Assembly: GCA_023150055.1 (NCBI GenBank)
Contig: JAKLLP010000087.1
Span: 1 to 8,229 of the forward strand
DNA from: Gammaproteobacteria bacterium
GTDB lineage: Bacteria > Pseudomonadota > Gammaproteobacteria > Steroidobacterales > GCA-2729495
Direction of reading: 5' to 3'
DNA length: 8,229 nucleotides
This document shows, piece by piece, positions 6,131-8,229 of the stretch. The stretch's first letter is position 1. Every line of letters begins with the position of its first letter. A program made the translations under genes and the position numbers. The notes beneath the pieces were generated by a model. The model did not search any database and was not told the origin of the DNA. It saw nothing but the letters and a program-made list of their open reading frames with translations.

Positions 6131-7327
6131 TCAGCGCACCACGCGCAGGTTTGGCTTCGGCGGCCCCTTGGGTTCGTCCTTCGGTTGCCGCACGGCGCTC
6201 ACGCGCACCCTGTTCCTGCCGCTGCGCTTGGCGGCATACATCGCCTGGTCGGCGCGGGTGAGCAGATCGGGAATGCTCTCGCCGGGGCGGTACTCGGCCA
6301 CACCCGCCGACACCGTGACCTGCAGCTCGCTGCCCACCGGGTGGCTCGCCACGGCCTCGCGCACCCGCTCGGCCGAGCGCAGTGCCCCGGCGATGTCGGT
6401 AGCCGGCAGCACGGCGATGAATTCCTCGCCGCCGAGACGGCCGAGCGCGCGGCGGTAACGTGTCGGGTTGATCGAGTCCATCGTGCGCAGCGCACGGCGG
6501 GCGCGCTCGGCAAACACCGTCAGTACCCGATCCCCCACCACGTGCCCGTTGGCGTCGTTCAGGTCCTTGAACCGGTCGAGATCGAAAATGCAGATGCTGA
6601 AGCCGCGTCCGGTGCGATCGGCGCGGGCCTTCTCGCGGAGCAGGGCCTCCATGATGTACTGGCGGCTGAATGACTTGGTGAGATGGTCGCGCTCGGCGCT
6701 GCGGGTGACGCGCCGGACTTCCTGCTGCAGGCGGTTTACGTGCGTCGCGAGGTCCTGCTGCTCGGCCTCCGAATGGCGCGCGCGGCGGTCGAGAACGACC
6801 AGCATGCCGATGACACCTGCGCATTGCAGCAGTTCGCCCCATAATCCCGCGACGCTGCCGCCGGCGAGCAGGCGCACGATGACCGACATGGCATACCCGC
6901 CGCTGGCGGCGAGCGCGAGCTGCCGCAGCCGCTCGGCCGACGTGCGGGTGAAAGCGATGAGCACCGCGGTCAGGTACATGGCGGGCACGAGTTCCCCGGG
7001 GCCCTCGGCCAGCACGGCGTAGACGGTGGTCCAGGCGATCGCCAGCCCCGCCTGCGCGGTGGCGACGATCCCATCCAGGCCGGCGCGAGCGCCGGGCAGG
7101 TGGAGGAAGGCGAGGAGCACGTTGGTGACGAGGATGGCGCCGAGCAGCAGCGCGGCCGCTGTCGGCGCGAGCGTGGTGCGTTCGGCGAAGTGGCTGAGCA
7201 GCGCGAGCCCGGACCAGGCGAGGTAGAAACCGACTGTCGGCAGCACGCTCGCCCAAGACCAGGCGGGCATTGCGGCCTCGGCGGGACTATCGGGGAACTG
7301 CTCAGGGATCTGGCTTGGTCTGGCCAT
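6131..7327 (-). CDS. Membrane-anchored GGDEF diguanylate cyclase
   Basis: The C-terminal domain (about 211-375) should make the second messenger cyclic di-GMP from two GTP. It has DHLTKSFSR at its start, FDLDRFKDLND with the metal-binding Asp (248-258), GH..GD (261-266) and the active-site loop GGEEF (299-303). The first 180 residues hold about six hydrophobic segments (roughly 28-47, 57-77, 86-107, 112-127, 133-156, 162-179) forming an inner-membrane sensor module I do not recognise. A charged probable coiled coil (183-210) links the two. The last 20 residues are basic and Pro-rich. The usual inhibitory motif RxxD five residues before the loop reads RYRR (290-293), while RTMD occurs at 281-284, nine residues too far upstream. 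The ATG at 7327 lacks a clear ribosome binding site; ATG 7270 (Met20) has GAGG 5 nt upstream and may be the true start. The gene interrupts the usual mnmE-mnmG neighbourhood. Confidence 0.92.
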   Translation of the reverse strand: MARPSQIPEQFPDSPAEAAMPAWSWASVLPTVGFYLAWSGLALLSHFAERTTLAPTAAALLLGAILVTNVLLAFLHLPGARAGLDGIVATAQAGLAIAWTTVYAVLAEGPGELVPAMYLTAVLIAFTRTSAERLRQLALAASGGYAMSVIVRLLAGGSVAGLWGELLQCAGVIGMLVVLDRRARHSEAEQQDLATHVNRLQQEVRRVTRSAERDHLTKSFSRQYIMEALLREKARADRTGRGFSICIFDLDRFKDLNDANGHVVGDRVLTVFAERARRALRTMDSINPTRYRRALGRLGGEEFIAVLPATDIAGALRSAERVREAVASHPVGSELQVTVSAGVAEYRPGESIPDLLTRADQAMYAAKRSGRNRVRVSAVRQPKDEPKGPPKPNLRVVR

Positions 7328-7463
7328 GGCGGTGCTTTTTTCTTGTTATTGGCAGTCGCTGCCGCCGCGCGGGACGGAGCGAATGAGACTAGGGTCGCAG
7401 AACCTGCGGCGGGCGGACTGTGACTGACGTCGCAGGATGCTGCGCCGCGCCTCTTATGGTGAA

Positions 7464-7501
7464 ACGCGGTGCCGGGGTCCGACGCGGAGTCTTCACCGCG
7501 T
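7464..7501. repeat. Inverted repeat upstream of mnmG, operator-like
   Basis: ACGCGGTG (7464-7471) and CACCGCGT (7494-7501) are perfect 8-bp inverted copies separated by 22 bp. A second pair, GGTGAA (7458-7463) and TTCACC (7492-7497), overlaps them. The right arm runs into the -10-like TAGAAT of mnmG. This could be an operator or an RNA hairpin; the spacing is long for a terminator and no T-run follows. Confidence 0.35.
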
Positions 7502-7506
7502 AGAAT
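7479..7506 (+). promoter_or_regulatory. Possible mnmG promoter giving a leaderless transcript
   Basis: TAGAAT (7501-7506) matches the -10 consensus at five of six positions. A weak -35 (CCGACG, 7479-7484, three matches) lies 16 bp upstream. The mnmG ATG is only 9 bp after the -10, so transcription would start almost at the start codon. The absence of any purine-rich ribosome binding site before the ATG fits this. The rest of the 188-bp gap (7328-7515) also must drive the divergent GGDEF gene, for which I see no clear promoter. Confidence 0.45.
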
Positions 7507-7515
7507 GCCGCTCCC

Positions 7516-8229
7516 ATGACCAGCGCCCCTGATTTCGACGTCATCGTCATCGGTGGCGGCCACGCCGGCACCGAGGCGGCGGCCGCAGCGGCACGCCTCG
7601 GCGCGCGCACGCTGCTCATGACCCAGAAGCTCGACGCCATCGGGCAGATGAGCTGCAATCCGGCGATCGGAGGCATTGGCAAAGGACATCTCGCCCGCGA
7701 GGTCGATGCGCTCGGCGGCATCATGGCGCGCGCGGCCGATCGCGCCGGCATCCACTTCCGCGTGCTCAACGCGAGCAAGGGGCCGGCCGTGCGTGCCACT
7801 CGCGCACAAGCAGACCGCGTGCTCTACCGGCAGGCCGTGCGCGCGCTGCTCGATGCACAGCCCGGCCTCAGCGTGCTGCAGGCAGAAGCAAGCCGCCTGT
7901 CGCTGGCCGGTCAGCGTGTCACGGGTGTCAGGACAGCATCGGGCGTGGAACTGCGGGCCCGAGCGGTGGTCCTGACGGCGGGAACTTTCCTGCGCGGGCG
8001 TATCCACGTGGGCCCCGAGCAGTCGAGCGGTGGTCGCGTCGGCGATCCGGCTTCACTCGAGCTTGCAGACTGCCTGCGTGAACTGCGCCTGCGGGTGGGC
8101 CGCCTGAAGACCGGTACGCCGCCGCGGCTCGCCGCTGCAAGTGTCGATTTCAGTCTCATGCAGGTGCAGCCCGGTGACGACCCGGCGCCGGTATTTTCTT
8201 TCCTCGGCCGTCGCGCCGAGCACCCGCGC
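7516..8229 (+). CDS. mnmG: tRNA uridine-5-carboxymethylaminomethyl modification enzyme MnmG (partial, C-terminus beyond window edge)
   Basis: MnmG (GidA) is the FAD-dependent partner of MnmE in wobble uridine modification. The 238 residues present begin with [16 protein letters not shown], the FAD dinucleotide-binding loop (GGGHAG, 13-18). Then come [16 protein letters not shown] (43-58) with the conserved Cys47, EVDALGG, and [20 protein letters not shown]. Later motifs are [16 protein letters not shown] and [10 protein letters not shown]. All are typical MnmG. The full protein is about 630 residues, so roughly 60% is missing at the right edge. The ATG at 7516 agrees with the family N-terminus. 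It is divergent from the GGDEF gene and probably has its own promoter, unlike genomes where mnmG directly follows mnmE. Confidence 0.98.
   Translation, partial: MTSAPDFDVIVIGGGHAGTEAAAAAARLGARTLLMTQKLDAIGQMSCNPAIGGIGKGHLAREVDALGGIMARAADRAGIHFRVLNASKGPAVRATRAQADRVLYRQAVRALLDAQPGLSVLQAEASRLSLAGQRVTGVRTASGVELRARAVVLTAGTFLRGRIHVGPEQSSGGRVGDPASLELADCLRELRLRVGRLKTGTPPRLAAASVDFSLMQVQPGDDPAPVFSFLGRRAEHPR

Noticed and set aside
6072..7256. 394-codon open frame overlapping the GGDEF gene on the same strand
   Set aside because: It is an alternative frame of a well-supported diguanylate cyclase gene and consists of low-complexity Arg/Ala/Gly-rich sequence without motifs.
7351..7363. GGCAG-TCG-CTGCC hairpin upstream of the GGDEF gene, considered as a terminator
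   Set aside because: The stem is only 5 bp, and the T-run lies on the wrong side on the plus strand and becomes an A-run on the minus strand. No gene ends there.
6970..8007. 345-codon minus-strand open frame opposite mnmG
   Set aside because: It is antisense to conserved MnmG coding sequence and partly a shadow of the GGDEF gene. Nothing in it resembles a known protein.

Overview
The window is a GC-rich bacterial chromosome segment around the replication-initiation locus. Gene content and order are dnaN and dnaA on the minus strand, diverging from rpmH, rnpA, yidC and mnmE on the plus strand, with mnmG further right. Together with close protein matches to the gammaproteobacterial families, this points to a high-GC gammaproteobacterium. 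The exact order cannot be fixed from sequence alone.

Left part (1-2335, minus strand): dnaN (sliding clamp, cut by the window edge) lies downstream of dnaA (initiator). The 259-bp gap between them holds a 45-bp block of only 20% GC, a near-consensus DnaA box and a near-consensus IHF site. A perfect-consensus IHF site lies inside dnaN, in a run of AT-ending codons. The dnaA reading frame is broken: domain I is in one frame (from GTG at 2335) and domains II-IV are in another, with the switch at about 2203. A consensus-like Shine-Dalgarno sequence precedes an ATG just after the break.

Centre (2336-6127): the 177-bp dnaA-rpmH gap carries a perfect DnaA box (TTATCCACA) and a good -35 element for the rpmH operon. 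Then rpmH (L34), rnpA (RNase P protein), yidC (membrane insertase) and mnmE (tRNA-modifying GTPase) follow tightly. The yidD gene usually found between rnpA and yidC is absent. rnpA and yidC appear to use TTG starts.

Right part (6128-8229): a minus-strand gene for a six-TM GGDEF diguanylate cyclase is wedged between mnmE and mnmG, whose products act together as the MnmE-MnmG complex on tRNA wobble uridines. Its stop lies 3 bp from the mnmE stop. A 188-bp divergent gap separates it from mnmG. mnmG has a -10-like TAGAAT only 9 bp before its ATG and no visible ribosome binding site, suggesting a leaderless transcript. mnmG runs off the right edge.

Most of the window is conserved housekeeping. 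The items most worth a second look are the broken dnaA frame with its internal start, the IHF/DnaA/AT-rich elements spread over dnaN and the two dnaA-flanking gaps, and the GGDEF insertion with its altered inhibitory-site region. I see no mobile element, CRISPR array, tRNA or rRNA.
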